From the NCBI RefSeq assembly GCF_000717745.1, contig NZ_JOBH01000001.1, forward strand, positions 186,001-250,000: DNA of 64,000 nt, written 5' to 3'. Below the pieces are notes generated by a model. That model searched no databases. It was not told the DNA's origin and worked only from the letters and a program-made list of their open reading frames with translations. The translations under genes and the position numbers were made by a program. Shown one piece after another: positions 15,796 through 23,761 of the stretch; position 1 is the first letter of the stretch; every line of letters begins with the position of its first letter. Source of the stretch: Streptomyces violens. Lineage in GTDB: Bacteria > Actinomycetota > Actinomycetes > Streptomycetales > Streptomycetaceae.

Positions 15796-18393
15796 ATGAC
15801 TGCCACTCCCACGATCGTGCTCATCGGCCATGGGATGGTCGGCCAGCGCTTCCTGGAGGCCCTCGCCGACCGGGGTCTGACCGGTGCCGCCGCACGCGTC
15901 GTCGTCCTGTGCGAGGAGCCCCGCCCGGCGTACGACCGGGTCCAGCTCACCTCGTACTTCTCCGGCCGCAGCCCCGAGGACCTCTCCCTGGTCGAGGCGG
16001 ACTTCATCGAGAAGCACGGCATCGAACTGCGGCTGGGCGACCCGGCCGAGACGATCGACCGCGCCACCCGCACGGTGACCGCCCGCTCCGGCTTCACCGT
16101 CCAGTACGACCAGCTCGTCCTGGCCACCGGCTCCTACCCCTTCGTCCCGCCGGTCCCCGGCAAGGACAGCGCGGGCTGCTTCGTCTACCGGACGATCGAG
16201 GACCTGCTGGAGATCGAGGAGTACGCCAAGAATGTGACCTCCGGCTCGGTCGTCGGCGGCGGCCTGCTCGGCCTGGAGGCGGCCGGCGCGCTCAAGGGCC
16301 TGGGTCTGGACACGCACGTCGTGGAGTTCGCGCCCCGGCTGATGCCCGTCCAGGTCGACGACGGCGGCGGCGAGGCGCTGCGCCGCACCATCGAGGACAT
16401 GGGCGTCACCGTGCACACCGGCGTCGGCGGCAAGGAGATCACCGCGGGCGAGGACGGCGCGGTGACCGGCATGGAGCTGTCCGACGGCTCCCGCATCGAC
16501 ACCGACATGGTGATCTTCTCGGCCGGTGTCCGGCCGCGCGACCAGCTCGCCCGCGACTGCGGCCTGGAGGTCGGCGAGCGCGGCGGCATCAAGGTCGACG
16601 AGCAGTGCCGTACGACGACCGACCCGGCGGTCTTCGCGATCGGCGAGTGCGCGCTGGCCGTCGACGGCCGGGTGTACGGCCTGGTCGCGCCCGGTTACGA
16701 GATGGCCGAGACCGCCGCGTCCGCCATCGCGGCGCAGGAGACGGCCGGCTTCACCGGCGCCGACACCTCCACCAAGCTCAAGCTGCTCGGCGTGGACGTG
16801 GCGTCCTTCGGTGACGCGCACGGCACCGCCGAGGGCTGCCTGGACGTGGTGTACGCCGACTCCCGCTCCGGCGTCTACAAGAAGCTGGTCATCGGCCAGG
16901 ACGGCACGCTGCTCGGCGGCGTCCTGGTCGGCGACGCCGAGGCGTACGGCACGCTCCGCCCGCTCACCGGCAGCGTCCCGCCCGTCTCCCCCGAACAGCT
17001 CGTCCTCCCCGCCGGCACCGGCGGTCCGGTCTCGATCGGCCCCTCCGCGCTCCCCGACGAAGCGGTCATCTGCAACTGCCACAACGTCACCAAGGGCACC
17101 ATCCGCGCCGCCGTCACCGAGCACTCCTGCGGCACGGTCCCCGAGGTCAAGAAGTGCACCAAGGCCGGCACCGGCTGCGGCTCCTGCGTGAAGGCGCTGA
17201 CCACCCTGGTCAACGACGAGCTGGAGCTCAACGGCGTCACCGTCGACAAGGGCCTGTGCGGCTGCTTCCCGCACACCCGCGCCGAGCTGTACGAGATCGT
17301 CCGCACCCTGCGCCTCACCTCGTACGAGGACCTGCTCGCCTCGCACGGCCGGGAAGCGGCGAAGGACGGCGACGGCTGCGAGGTCTGCAAGCCGGCCGTC
17401 GGCTCGATCATCGCCTCGCTCGCGCCCACCCTCGGGGCCAGCGGTTACGTCCTGGACGGCGAGCAGGCGGCGCTGCAGGACACCAACGACCACTTCCTCG
17501 CCAACCTCCAGCGCAACGGCTCGTACTCGATCGTGCCGCGCATCCCCGGCGGCGAGATCACCCCCGAGAAGCTGATCGTCATCGGTGAGGTGGCACGGGA
17601 CTTCGGGCTGTACACGAAGATCACCGGCGGCCAGCGGATCGACATGTTCGGCGCGCGGGTGGACCAACTGCCGCGGATCTGGGCCCGGTTGGTCGACGCC
17701 GGATTCGAGTCCGGCCACGCGTACGGCAAGGCGCTGCGCACCGTGAAGTCCTGCGTGGGCCAGACCTGGTGCCGCTACGGCGTCCAGGACTCCGTCCGCA
17801 TGGCCATCGACCTGGAACTGCGCTACCGGGGCCTGCGCTCCCCGCACAAGCTCAAGTCCGCGGTCTCCGGCTGCGCCCGCGAGTGCGCCGAGGCCCGCGG
17901 CAAGGACTTCGGCGTCATCGCCACCTCCAACGGCTGGAACCTCTACGTCGGCGGCAACGGCGGCGCCGACCCGCGCCACGCCGACCTCCTGGCCCAGGAC
18001 CTCTCCGACGCCGAGCTGATCCGCCTGATCGACCGCTTCCTGATGTTCTACATCCGCACCGCCGACCGCCTGGAGCGCACCTCCGCCTGGCTGGAGCGCA
18101 TCGAAGGCGGCCTGGACCACGTCCGCGACGTCGTCGTCCACGACTCCCTCGGCCTCTGCGACGAGCTGGAGGCCCTGATGGCCGACCACGTCGCCCACTA
18201 CCGCGACGAATGGGCCGAGACCCTCGACGACCCCGAGCGCCTCGCCCGCTTCGTCTCCTTCGTCAACGCGCCGGACGCGCCCGACCCGTCCGTCCGCTTC
18301 GTCCCCGAGCGGGACCAGATGAAGCCGGACCTGGACCTGCTGGCCGGCCCCACGCTCCCCGTACGCACCCTGGAAGGGACTGTCGCCCGATGA
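15796..18393 (+). CDS. nirB: assimilatory nitrite reductase [NAD(P)H], large subunit
   Basis: 865 aa. Reduces nitrite to ammonium. Domains in order: FAD/NAD(P) reductase (IVLIGHGMVGQRFLEAL, ATGSYPFVPPVPG, SVVGGGLLGLEAAGALKGLG, DPAVFAIGECA), BFD-like [2Fe-2S] domain with C426, C428, C461 and C464, then the ferredoxin-like repeat and siroheme/[4Fe-4S] domain with C653, C659, C693 and C697 (SCVGQTWCRYG, SGCARECAEARGKDFG). All ligands are present. Expressed with the preceding oxidoreductase and overlapping nirD by ATGA. Needs siroheme, consistent with the chelatase gene at 0.8 kb. Confidence 0.97.
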   Translation: MTATPTIVLIGHGMVGQRFLEALADRGLTGAAARVVVLCEEPRPAYDRVQLTSYFSGRSPEDLSLVEADFIEKHGIELRLGDPAETIDRATRTVTARSGFTVQYDQLVLATGSYPFVPPVPGKDSAGCFVYRTIEDLLEIEEYAKNVTSGSVVGGGLLGLEAAGALKGLGLDTHVVEFAPRLMPVQVDDGGGEALRRTIEDMGVTVHTGVGGKEITAGEDGAVTGMELSDGSRIDTDMVIFSAGVRPRDQLARDCGLEVGERGGIKVDEQCRTTTDPAVFAIGECALAVDGRVYGLVAPGYEMAETAASAIAAQETAGFTGADTSTKLKLLGVDVASFGDAHGTAEGCLDVVYADSRSGVYKKLVIGQDGTLLGGVLVGDAEAYGTLRPLTGSVPPVSPEQLVLPAGTGGPVSIGPSALPDEAVICNCHNVTKGTIRAAVTEHSCGTVPEVKKCTKAGTGCGSCVKALTTLVNDELELNGVTVDKGLCGCFPHTRAELYEIVRTLRLTSYEDLLASHGREAAKDGDGCEVCKPAVGSIIASLAPTLGASGYVLDGEQAALQDTNDHFLANLQRNGSYSIVPRIPGGEITPEKLIVIGEVARDFGLYTKITGGQRIDMFGARVDQLPRIWARLVDAGFESGHAYGKALRTVKSCVGQTWCRYGVQDSVRMAIDLELRYRGLRSPHKLKSAVSGCARECAEARGKDFGVIATSNGWNLYVGGNGGADPRHADLLAQDLSDAELIRLIDRFLMFYIRTADRLERTSAWLERIEGGLDHVRDVVVHDSLGLCDELEALMADHVAHYRDEWAETLDDPERLARFVSFVNAPDAPDPSVRFVPERDQMKPDLDLLAGPTLPVRTLEGTVAR

Positions 18394-18767
18394 CCGAGAC
18401 CCTCGAACGCCCGCTGACCACCGGCACGATCGAACTGCGCACCGACCGCGGCTGGCTCGCCGTCTGCGCCCCCTCCGGGCTCGTCCCCGGTCGCGGCGTG
18501 GCCGTGCTGCTGCCCGACGGCGGCCAGGCCGCGGTCTTCCTGGACCGCGCGGGCCGTCCGTACGCGATCGGCAACCGCGACCCGTTCACCGGCGCCTATG
18601 TCCTCTCCCGCGGCCTCACCGGCTCCGCCGACGGCCGCCCGTACGTGGCCTCCCCGCTCCTGAAGCAGCGCTTCGACCTGGAGACGGGCGCCTGCCTGGA
18701 CGACGCGTCGGTCTCGGTCCCGGTGTACGAGACGCGCGTGGCCCCGGAGGCAGCCGCGGCCGCCTGA
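18390..18767 (+). CDS. nirD: nitrite reductase [NAD(P)H], small subunit
   Basis: 125-aa Rieske-fold protein lacking the Rieske Cys/His ligands, as is normal for NirD: LPDGGQAAVFLDRAGRPYAIGNRDPFTGAYVLSRGL, then VASPLLKQRFDLETGACLDDASVSVPVY. Its ATG overlaps the nirB TGA. Followed by a GC-rich hairpin (18809-18856). Confidence 0.93.
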   Translation: MTETLERPLTTGTIELRTDRGWLAVCAPSGLVPGRGVAVLLPDGGQAAVFLDRAGRPYAIGNRDPFTGAYVLSRGLTGSADGRPYVASPLLKQRFDLETGACLDDASVSVPVYETRVAPEAAAAA

Positions 18768-18808
18768 TCCGCCCGGCCCTCGACCCGGCGCCGCCACCCC
18801 ATACCCGG

Positions 18809-18856
18809 CCGCCCCGCCCGCGCCTTCCCTGCCCTGCCCGGCGCGCGGCGGGGCGG
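18809..18856. terminator. GC-rich hairpin after nirD
   Basis: CCGCCCCGCC-CGCGCC (18809-18824) pairs with GGCGCGCGGCGGGGCGG (18840-18856) with one bulge and a 15-nt loop. Probable end of the nirBD operon. Confidence 0.65.
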
Positions 18857-18949
18857 TCGCATGCGGCCCGCCGTCCCCATCGGCGTACGCTGGCCACAAC
18901 GCTCTACCGACGAGTGCAGACATGTCCTGCGTACCGAAAGGTTCAGGCA

Positions 18950-19888
18950 ATGGCCCGCCGCTGGAACACGTCCCACATTCCCGATCTGACCGACAAGCTG
19001 GCCGTCGTCACCGGGGCCAACAGCGGCCTCGGCTATGTCACGGCCCGGGAACTCGCCCGCCGCGGGGCCAGGGTGATCCTCGCCTGCCGCGACAAGGACC
19101 GCGGCGCCGCGGCCGCCGCCCACCTGCACGCCGAGGTCCCCGCGTCGGACATCGAGCTCCGCACGCTAGACCTCGCCGACCTGGCCTCCGTACGCACCTT
19201 CGCGGCGGAGCTGGCCCCCACGCGCCTCGACCTGCTCATCAACAACGCCGGCGTGATGGCCCTCCCGCACCGCCGCACGGCCGACGGCTTCGAGATGCAG
19301 TTCGGCACCAACCACCTCGGCCACTTCGCACTGACCGGCCTGCTCCTCCCCGCGCTGCTCGCCACCCCCGGCGCCCGCGTCGTCACGGTCTCCAGCGGCC
19401 TCCACACCCTCGCCAACGTCGACCTCACCGACCTCAACTACGAGCACCGCCGCTACCGCCGCTGGATCGCCTACGGCCGCTCCAAGTCGGCCAACCTGCT
19501 CTTCACGCACGAGCTGGCGGGCCGCCTCGCCCGCGCGGGCGCCGACGTACTGTCCGTCGCCGCCCACCCCGGCTACGCCGCCACCAATCTCCAGACCGCG
19601 GGCGTCCGCATGGAGGGCCGCACCCGCGCCGAGCGCGTCGTCGCCCTCGGCAACCGCGTCCTCGCCCAGCCCGCCGAGAGCGGCGCGCTCCCGGTCCTGT
19701 GCGCGGCCACGGCCCCGCACATGAAGCCGGACGCGTTCCTCGGTCCGCAGGGCGGCCTCCGCGGTGCCCCCGGGCTGTCCTTCCGCGCCCCGTGGACGCA
19801 GGACGACACCACGTCGGACGCCCTGTGGACGGCTTCAGAACAACTGACGGGCGTGACCTACGACTTCACTGCTGCGGCGCGGGCCTGA
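18950..19888 (+). CDS. short-chain dehydrogenase/reductase (retinol dehydrogenase/WW-oxidoreductase type)
   Basis: 312-aa SDR with cofactor motif VVTGANSGLGYVTARELARRGARVILACRDKDRG (NADP-preferring because of the Arg residues), NNAG in LDLLINNAGVMALP, catalytic Ser in VVTVSSGLH and YxxxK as YGRSKSAN. ATG 18950 is preceded by AAAGG at a spacing of 7. The last 23 bases overlap the 3' end of the convergent flavin oxidase gene. Substrate unknown. Confidence 0.9.
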   Translation: MARRWNTSHIPDLTDKLAVVTGANSGLGYVTARELARRGARVILACRDKDRGAAAAAHLHAEVPASDIELRTLDLADLASVRTFAAELAPTRLDLLINNAGVMALPHRRTADGFEMQFGTNHLGHFALTGLLLPALLATPGARVVTVSSGLHTLANVDLTDLNYEHRRYRRWIAYGRSKSANLLFTHELAGRLARAGADVLSVAAHPGYAATNLQTAGVRMEGRTRAERVVALGNRVLAQPAESGALPVLCAATAPHMKPDAFLGPQGGLRGAPGLSFRAPWTQDDTTSDALWTASEQLTGVTYDFTAAARA

Positions 19889-21266
19889 CGTCTTCCGGCT
19901 TCACGTTCTGGTTCACGTGGAAGAGGTTGTCCGGGTCGTACTCGCGCTTGATCCGCGCCAGCCGGTCGTAGTGGTCGCCGTAGGTGGCCCGGACCCGGTC
20001 CTCCCCTTCCCCCTCGCCGAGGAAGTTCACATAGCCGCCGCCCATCGAGTGCGGCTGCAGCGCCTCCCAGTAACCGACGCTCCACTCCTTGATCGTCTGC
20101 GCCTTGGCCGGGTCGGGATCGATCCCCGCGAAGACGCCGGACCAGACGGCGTCCCGGTAGTTCCACGCGGTCTCGTCCTTCCCGACCCGGTGCGCGGCCC
20201 CGTCGACCGGATACAGATGCATGGTCGACAGCCCGTCCGGCAGCCGTTCCGCGTGCGTGACGTGCGCGTCGAGCGCGGCGTCCGAAATCCGGTCGAAGAA
20301 GTTCCCGCGCCAGTACCACTGCAGTCCGGGCGGCAGCAGCGGGTCGAACATGGACTGCAGCTCCGGATACGGCATCGGCGCCGCGAAATGGAATGCGGGC
20401 TTTCCGGGCTCCTGTACGGCGGCGAGCGCATCGCCCAGCCGCTCCATTTCACCCGTCCAGCACCACACCACGCCGCACATCTTCCGCCCGTGGATTTCCT
20501 CGGGGAAGGGCGGCCCCGGCGGCACATTCAGCACCGCGAAGAAGCCGTACAGATCCTCTGCCTGCCGCGGCAGGAATTCCCGGTACCAGGCCAGCACTTC
20601 ACGCGTACGCTCGACCGGCCACACAGTGATCCCGACCCCCACCGTGCTCACCGGATGCAGCCGGTAGGTGAAGGACGTCACCACGCCGAAATTCCCACCG
20701 CCGCCGCGCAGCGCCCAGAACAGATCAGGGTGGTTTTCCCCGTCCACGGTCACGAAACTGCCATCAGCGAGCACGACATCCGCGGCCAGCAGATTGTCCA
20801 CGGTCAGGCCGTACTTCCGCGTGAGATACCCGTGCCCGCCGCCGAGCGTCAGCCCGCCGAGGCCTGTGGAGGACACGGTGCCGGAGGGCACGGCGAGGCC
20901 GAAGGCGTGGGTGGCGTGGTCGAGGTCGGCCTGCAGCCCCCCGCCCCCGACCTGCGCGGTCCGTGCCCGCGGATCGACCCGCACCCAGCGCATCGGCGCC
21001 AGGTCGAGGGTGACACCCCCGTCCACGATCCCGAGTCCGGGCCCGCTGTGTCCCCCGCCCCGCACGGCGAGTTCGAGCCCCTTCTCGCGGACGGCCCGCA
21101 CCGCGCTCATGACGTCGGCGGCGTCCGAGCACCGCACGACCGCACCGGGACGCTTGTCCAGCATCCCGTTGTACACCTTGCGGGCGTCGTCGTATCCGGA
21201 ATCCTCCGGCCCGATAACAGGCCCCCGCACCGCATTCCTCAGCGCTTCCAGAGTTTCCGCGTTCAT
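19866..21266 (-). CDS. FAD-linked oxidase (berberine-bridge/VAO family), probably mono-covalent
   Basis: 466 aa: FAD-binding PCMH domain (residues about 35-210) and C-terminal BBE segment (YVNFLGEGEGEDRV...YDPDNLFHVNQNV). The His that carries 8-alpha-N-linked FAD is present in LAVRGGGHSGPG. The second attachment Cys of bicovalent members is replaced: SGTVSSTGLGGLTLGGGHGY has Val where GTCPxVG is usual. It would oxidise a carbohydrate, alkaloid-like or polyketide alcohol with O2. No signal peptide. Convergent overlap of 23 bases with the SDR gene. Confidence 0.88.
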   Translation of the reverse strand: MNAETLEALRNAVRGPVIGPEDSGYDDARKVYNGMLDKRPGAVVRCSDAADVMSAVRAVREKGLELAVRGGGHSGPGLGIVDGGVTLDLAPMRWVRVDPRARTAQVGGGGLQADLDHATHAFGLAVPSGTVSSTGLGGLTLGGGHGYLTRKYGLTVDNLLAADVVLADGSFVTVDGENHPDLFWALRGGGGNFGVVTSFTYRLHPVSTVGVGITVWPVERTREVLAWYREFLPRQAEDLYGFFAVLNVPPGPPFPEEIHGRKMCGVVWCWTGEMERLGDALAAVQEPGKPAFHFAAPMPYPELQSMFDPLLPPGLQWYWRGNFFDRISDAALDAHVTHAERLPDGLSTMHLYPVDGAAHRVGKDETAWNYRDAVWSGVFAGIDPDPAKAQTIKEWSVGYWEALQPHSMGGGYVNFLGEGEGEDRVRATYGDHYDRLARIKREYDPDNLFHVNQNVKPEDVRPAPQQ

Positions 21267-21270
21267 GGCC

Positions 21271-21762
21271 TCAGATTACCGGCATGCCCGGCAATTCGAG
21301 CTCGGCAAGCAGTGTTTTACCAAGGGGACTTCGGGGGCGAATGGTCCAGCGGTCGGCGAGAGTCGATACGAGGTGAAGACCGCGACCGGATTCGGAGTAC
21401 GGGGAAGGGACTGGAAGCATCTCGGGATTCGGTGGGCGGCATTCGGTACGGGTGTCGCCCACTTCGATGCGGAGGGTCGCGGGATTCGCGGGATTCGCAT
21501 TGGACTGGAGGAGCGTGAGGGAGAGTTCGAAGTCCCGGCCGGGGATGCGGCCGTGAGTGACCGCATTGGTGGCGAGTTCGGCGACGATCAGGGTCGCGGA
21601 GAAAGCCGCGTCACTCCCGTACGGGATGCCCCATTCGACGAGCCGCCGTTCCGCCAGGAGACGGGCCAGCCGGGCGCCACGGGGTGTGGAGCTGAAGCGC
21701 TGCGTGAACATACGTACGGTAACGGGCGAGCGGGGCAGCCGATGAGCCGGCGAAATGGCCAT
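21271..21762 (-). CDS. ATP-binding protein, anti-sigma/RsbW-like HATPase
   Basis: 163-aa GHKL ATPase: N box VAELATNAVTHGR, G1 RIEVGDTRTECR, and G2/lid SPYSESGRGLHLVSTLADRW. These orphan RsbW-like proteins accompany XRE-DUF397 pairs in Streptomyces (WhiJ-type loci) and here the gene is divergent from such a pair. The start is uncertain, since neither ATG 21762 nor ATG 21711 has a clear ribosome site. The 3' end is 4 bases from the flavin oxidase start, so the two may be cotranscribed. Confidence 0.85.
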   Translation of the reverse strand: MAISPAHRLPRSPVTVRMFTQRFSSTPRGARLARLLAERRLVEWGIPYGSDAAFSATLIVAELATNAVTHGRIPGRDFELSLTLLQSNANPANPATLRIEVGDTRTECRPPNPEMLPVPSPYSESGRGLHLVSTLADRWTIRPRSPLGKTLLAELELPGMPVI

Positions 21763-21920
21763 GGGCCAACGATTGCGCCTGGTCAGCCGCTTCGGTAGGC
21801 GCGGAACTCGTACGCCGGGTCAGCGTACGAGTCCGGAGTATGGACAGTACGCATCACAGCGCGTAACCATGTGCGCGTCGGGCGGGGAGTCGGGCGGGGC
21901 AGCACCGGAGGTGACCGGGC

Positions 21921-22775
21921 ATGGTGATGGCGTACGGGATGAACGGCGAGGGCGGCGGGTGCGGTGGGGAACCGGAGTCGTCGGACAGCCTGAAGGGATT
22001 CGGCGCGGTGGCCAAGGCGTTCCGAGAACGCGCCGGCCTGACGCAGGAAGAGCTGGCCCCACTGGTGCGGTACGCGCCGCATACGGTGGCGTCGATCGAG
22101 CAGGGGCGGCGGTTTCCTCCGGACGACTTTGTGGACCGGGCAGAGGAAGTCCTCGACGCCTTCGGCGCGTTGAGAGCCGCCTCGCGGCACCTCTCCCGGC
22201 AGCCGGGCCTCGCCGCGTGGTTCCGCCAGTGGGCGAAGCTGGAGGAACAGGCGGTGAGTCTGTGCACGTATGAGTGCCGGGTGGTGCCGGGGCTGCTCCA
22301 GACGCCGGCGTACGCGAAAGCGGTGACCTTGAGCGTGCCACCGCTGAAAGACGACGAGCAGGTGGAGCGACAAGTGGCCGCCCGCCTCGCGCGACAGGAG
22401 CTGTTGCGGCGCAAGCAGCCCATCGCGCTCAGCTTCATCATCGAGCAGGCCGTCATCGAACGCGGCACCGGCGGGGTGGAAGTGACCCGCGAGCTGATCG
22501 ACCGCCTGCTGTGCATCGGCGAGTTGAACCACGTCGAGCTGCAGATCATGCCGCTCCATCAGCCGGAGCACGCCGGTTTCGACGGCCCCATGCAGCTTCT
22601 CGAAACCCCGGAAAACAAGTGGCTGGGCTATGCCGAGGGCCAGCGAGGCGGGATGCTGGTCTCCGAGCCCAAAGAGGTCAGCATCCTGTATCAGCGGTAT
22701 GCCAAGATGCGCTCACAGGCTCTCACCCCCGAGGACTCGGCGAGCCTGTTGAAGCGAATGCGAGGAGCGCTATGA
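21921..22775 (+). CDS. XRE-family HTH regulator with DUF5753 (WhiJ-like)
   Basis: 284 aa. HTH at residues about 30-80 (FRERAGLTQEELAPLVRYAPHTVASIEQGRRFPP), followed by the C-terminal DUF5753 domain (VVPGLLQTPAYAKAV, FIIEQAVIERGTGG, LQIMPLHQPEHAGFDGPMQLLETP). ATG 21921 is fixed by a strong GGAGGTGA six bases upstream. Coupled by ATGA to a DUF397 gene. Known WhiJ-type regulators control development or secondary metabolism together with their small partner; the target here is unknown. Confidence 0.93.
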   Translation: MVMAYGMNGEGGGCGGEPESSDSLKGFGAVAKAFRERAGLTQEELAPLVRYAPHTVASIEQGRRFPPDDFVDRAEEVLDAFGALRAASRHLSRQPGLAAWFRQWAKLEEQAVSLCTYECRVVPGLLQTPAYAKAVTLSVPPLKDDEQVERQVAARLARQELLRRKQPIALSFIIEQAVIERGTGGVEVTRELIDRLLCIGELNHVELQIMPLHQPEHAGFDGPMQLLETPENKWLGYAEGQRGGMLVSEPKEVSILYQRYAKMRSQALTPEDSASLLKRMRGAL

Positions 22776-23014
22776 GCATCACCGAACTGGCGTGGTTCAA
22801 GAGCAGCTACAGCGGCTCCCAAGGCGACAGCTGCATCGAAGTCGCGCTCTCCTGGCGGAAGTCCACCTACAGCGGCTCCGACGGTGACAGCTGCGTCGAG
22901 GTCGCGGCCTGCCCCGACACCGTCCACATCCGGGACTCCAAGGACGCAGAGGGGCCGCAGTTGACCGTGACGGCGCGCGCATGGGCGGAATTCGTCGCTT
23001 ACGCGACTACTTAA
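22772..23014 (+). CDS. DUF397 protein with a duplicated N-terminal motif
   Basis: 80 aa; DUF397 proteins are usually about 60-70. It carries two consecutive copies of the DUF397 opening motif, WFKSSYSGSQGDSCIEVALS and WRKSTYSGSDGDSCVEVAAC, then the single normal tail DTVHIRDSKD...WAEFVAYA. The duplication is exact in length (60 bp). Expected partner of the upstream XRE protein. Its last 8 bases overlap the 3' end of the convergent TetR gene. Confidence 0.93.
   Translation: MSITELAWFKSSYSGSQGDSCIEVALSWRKSTYSGSDGDSCVEVAACPDTVHIRDSKDAEGPQLTVTARAWAEFVAYATT
22793..22912 (+). repeat. 60-bp in-frame tandem duplication inside the DUF397 gene
   Basis: 22793-22852 and 22853-22912, both beginning with the TGG codon of the WxKS motif and diverged at about a quarter to a third of bases. 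Encodes the doubled motif described in the gene entry. Confidence 0.9.
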
Positions 23015-23615
23015 GCGCACCGCGCGTCAGGCCCAGCTCGCGGGCCAGCGCTTCCTCCGCCCACTCCAACATCGACGCGCGGGAGAGCGGCCCCTCGTAG
23101 GACGTCATCTGCACGGCCAAACCGTCCAGCAGCGCCGTCAGGCGCCACGCCGACGCCGCGGGGTCGGGGCAGTCGAATTCACCCGCCGCCGCGCCCTCGG
23201 CCATGACCTCCGCGAGGGCCGCCTTCCATTGCTGGTCCAGGCCCCCGGCCGTCTCCCGTAGAACGGGATCGCGCAGGGCCGCAGCCCACCCCTCGATCCA
23301 CAGCCGCCACCCCTTCGCCTGCCCGGTAGGCGCATACCACCGCACCGCCGCGCGCAGCCGCCGCACCGCCGTCGTGCGGCGGCCGAGGAGGCGCCGCAGG
23401 TGGGTGAGGTCGGCCTCCGCGGCGTGCGCAAACGCCGCCGCGACAAGCTTCTCCTTGGTCGAGAAGTGGTACAGGACGAGCGCGTTGGAGACGCCCAGCG
23501 CCGAGGCCACGTCGGAGACGCGGACCGCCGCGACACCACGGGCCTCGATCTGCTCAATCGCGGCGCGCAGCAGCTCTTCGCGCCGCTCCGCCACGTTCAA
23601 CCGGACTCTTGCCAC
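23007..23615 (-). CDS. TetR-family regulator (BetI-like C-terminal domain)
   Basis: 202 aa with HTH RVSDVASALGVSNALVLYHFSTKEKLVAAAF (residues about 30-60) and the TetR_C_6/BetI-type ligand domain. Divergent from the APC permease gene, with the palindrome ACTGA-N8-TCAGT in the intergenic region; the same palindrome precedes the four-gene amino-acid operon at 31.5 kb. It is therefore the candidate repressor of both. GTG or ATG choice at 23615 (MARVRLNVAERR) fits the family N-terminus. Confidence 0.9.
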   Translation of the reverse strand: MARVRLNVAERREELLRAAIEQIEARGVAAVRVSDVASALGVSNALVLYHFSTKEKLVAAAFAHAAEADLTHLRRLLGRRTTAVRRLRAAVRWYAPTGQAKGWRLWIEGWAAALRDPVLRETAGGLDQQWKAALAEVMAEGAAAGEFDCPDPAASAWRLTALLDGLAVQMTSYEGPLSRASMLEWAEEALARELGLTRGALK

Positions 23616-23691
23616 GCCGTCAGCCTACAGGCGGCGGGCGTGCGAGAACCCTTGACACCGCCCGGCTACGGGGCCACAGTCCCTTCCCATT

Positions 23692-23709
23692 ACTGACTGC
23701 GCGTTCAGT
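23692..23709 (+). promoter_or_regulatory. TetR-type operator, ACTGA-N8-TCAGT, upstream of the APC permease
   Basis: 18-bp palindrome with exact 5-base arms, 53 bases before the permease start. A TTGACA at 23652-23657 is a possible -35 for the permease, but no convincing -10 was seen. Confidence 0.6.
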
Positions 23710-23761
23710 TAGTTGGAGTGCCGCTTCGCCATCCCGCCCGCGTCGTCCCAGGGAGTCCGCC

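Noticed and set aside
15493..18198. A 901-residue frame antisense to nirB
   Set aside because: Shadow of nirB on the opposite strand. nirB shows all cofactor ligands; the antisense product has no motif.
23652..23680. Full -35/-10 promoter for the APC permease
   Set aside because: TTGACA is present, but no TAnnnT box at a proper distance was found, so only the operator is listed.
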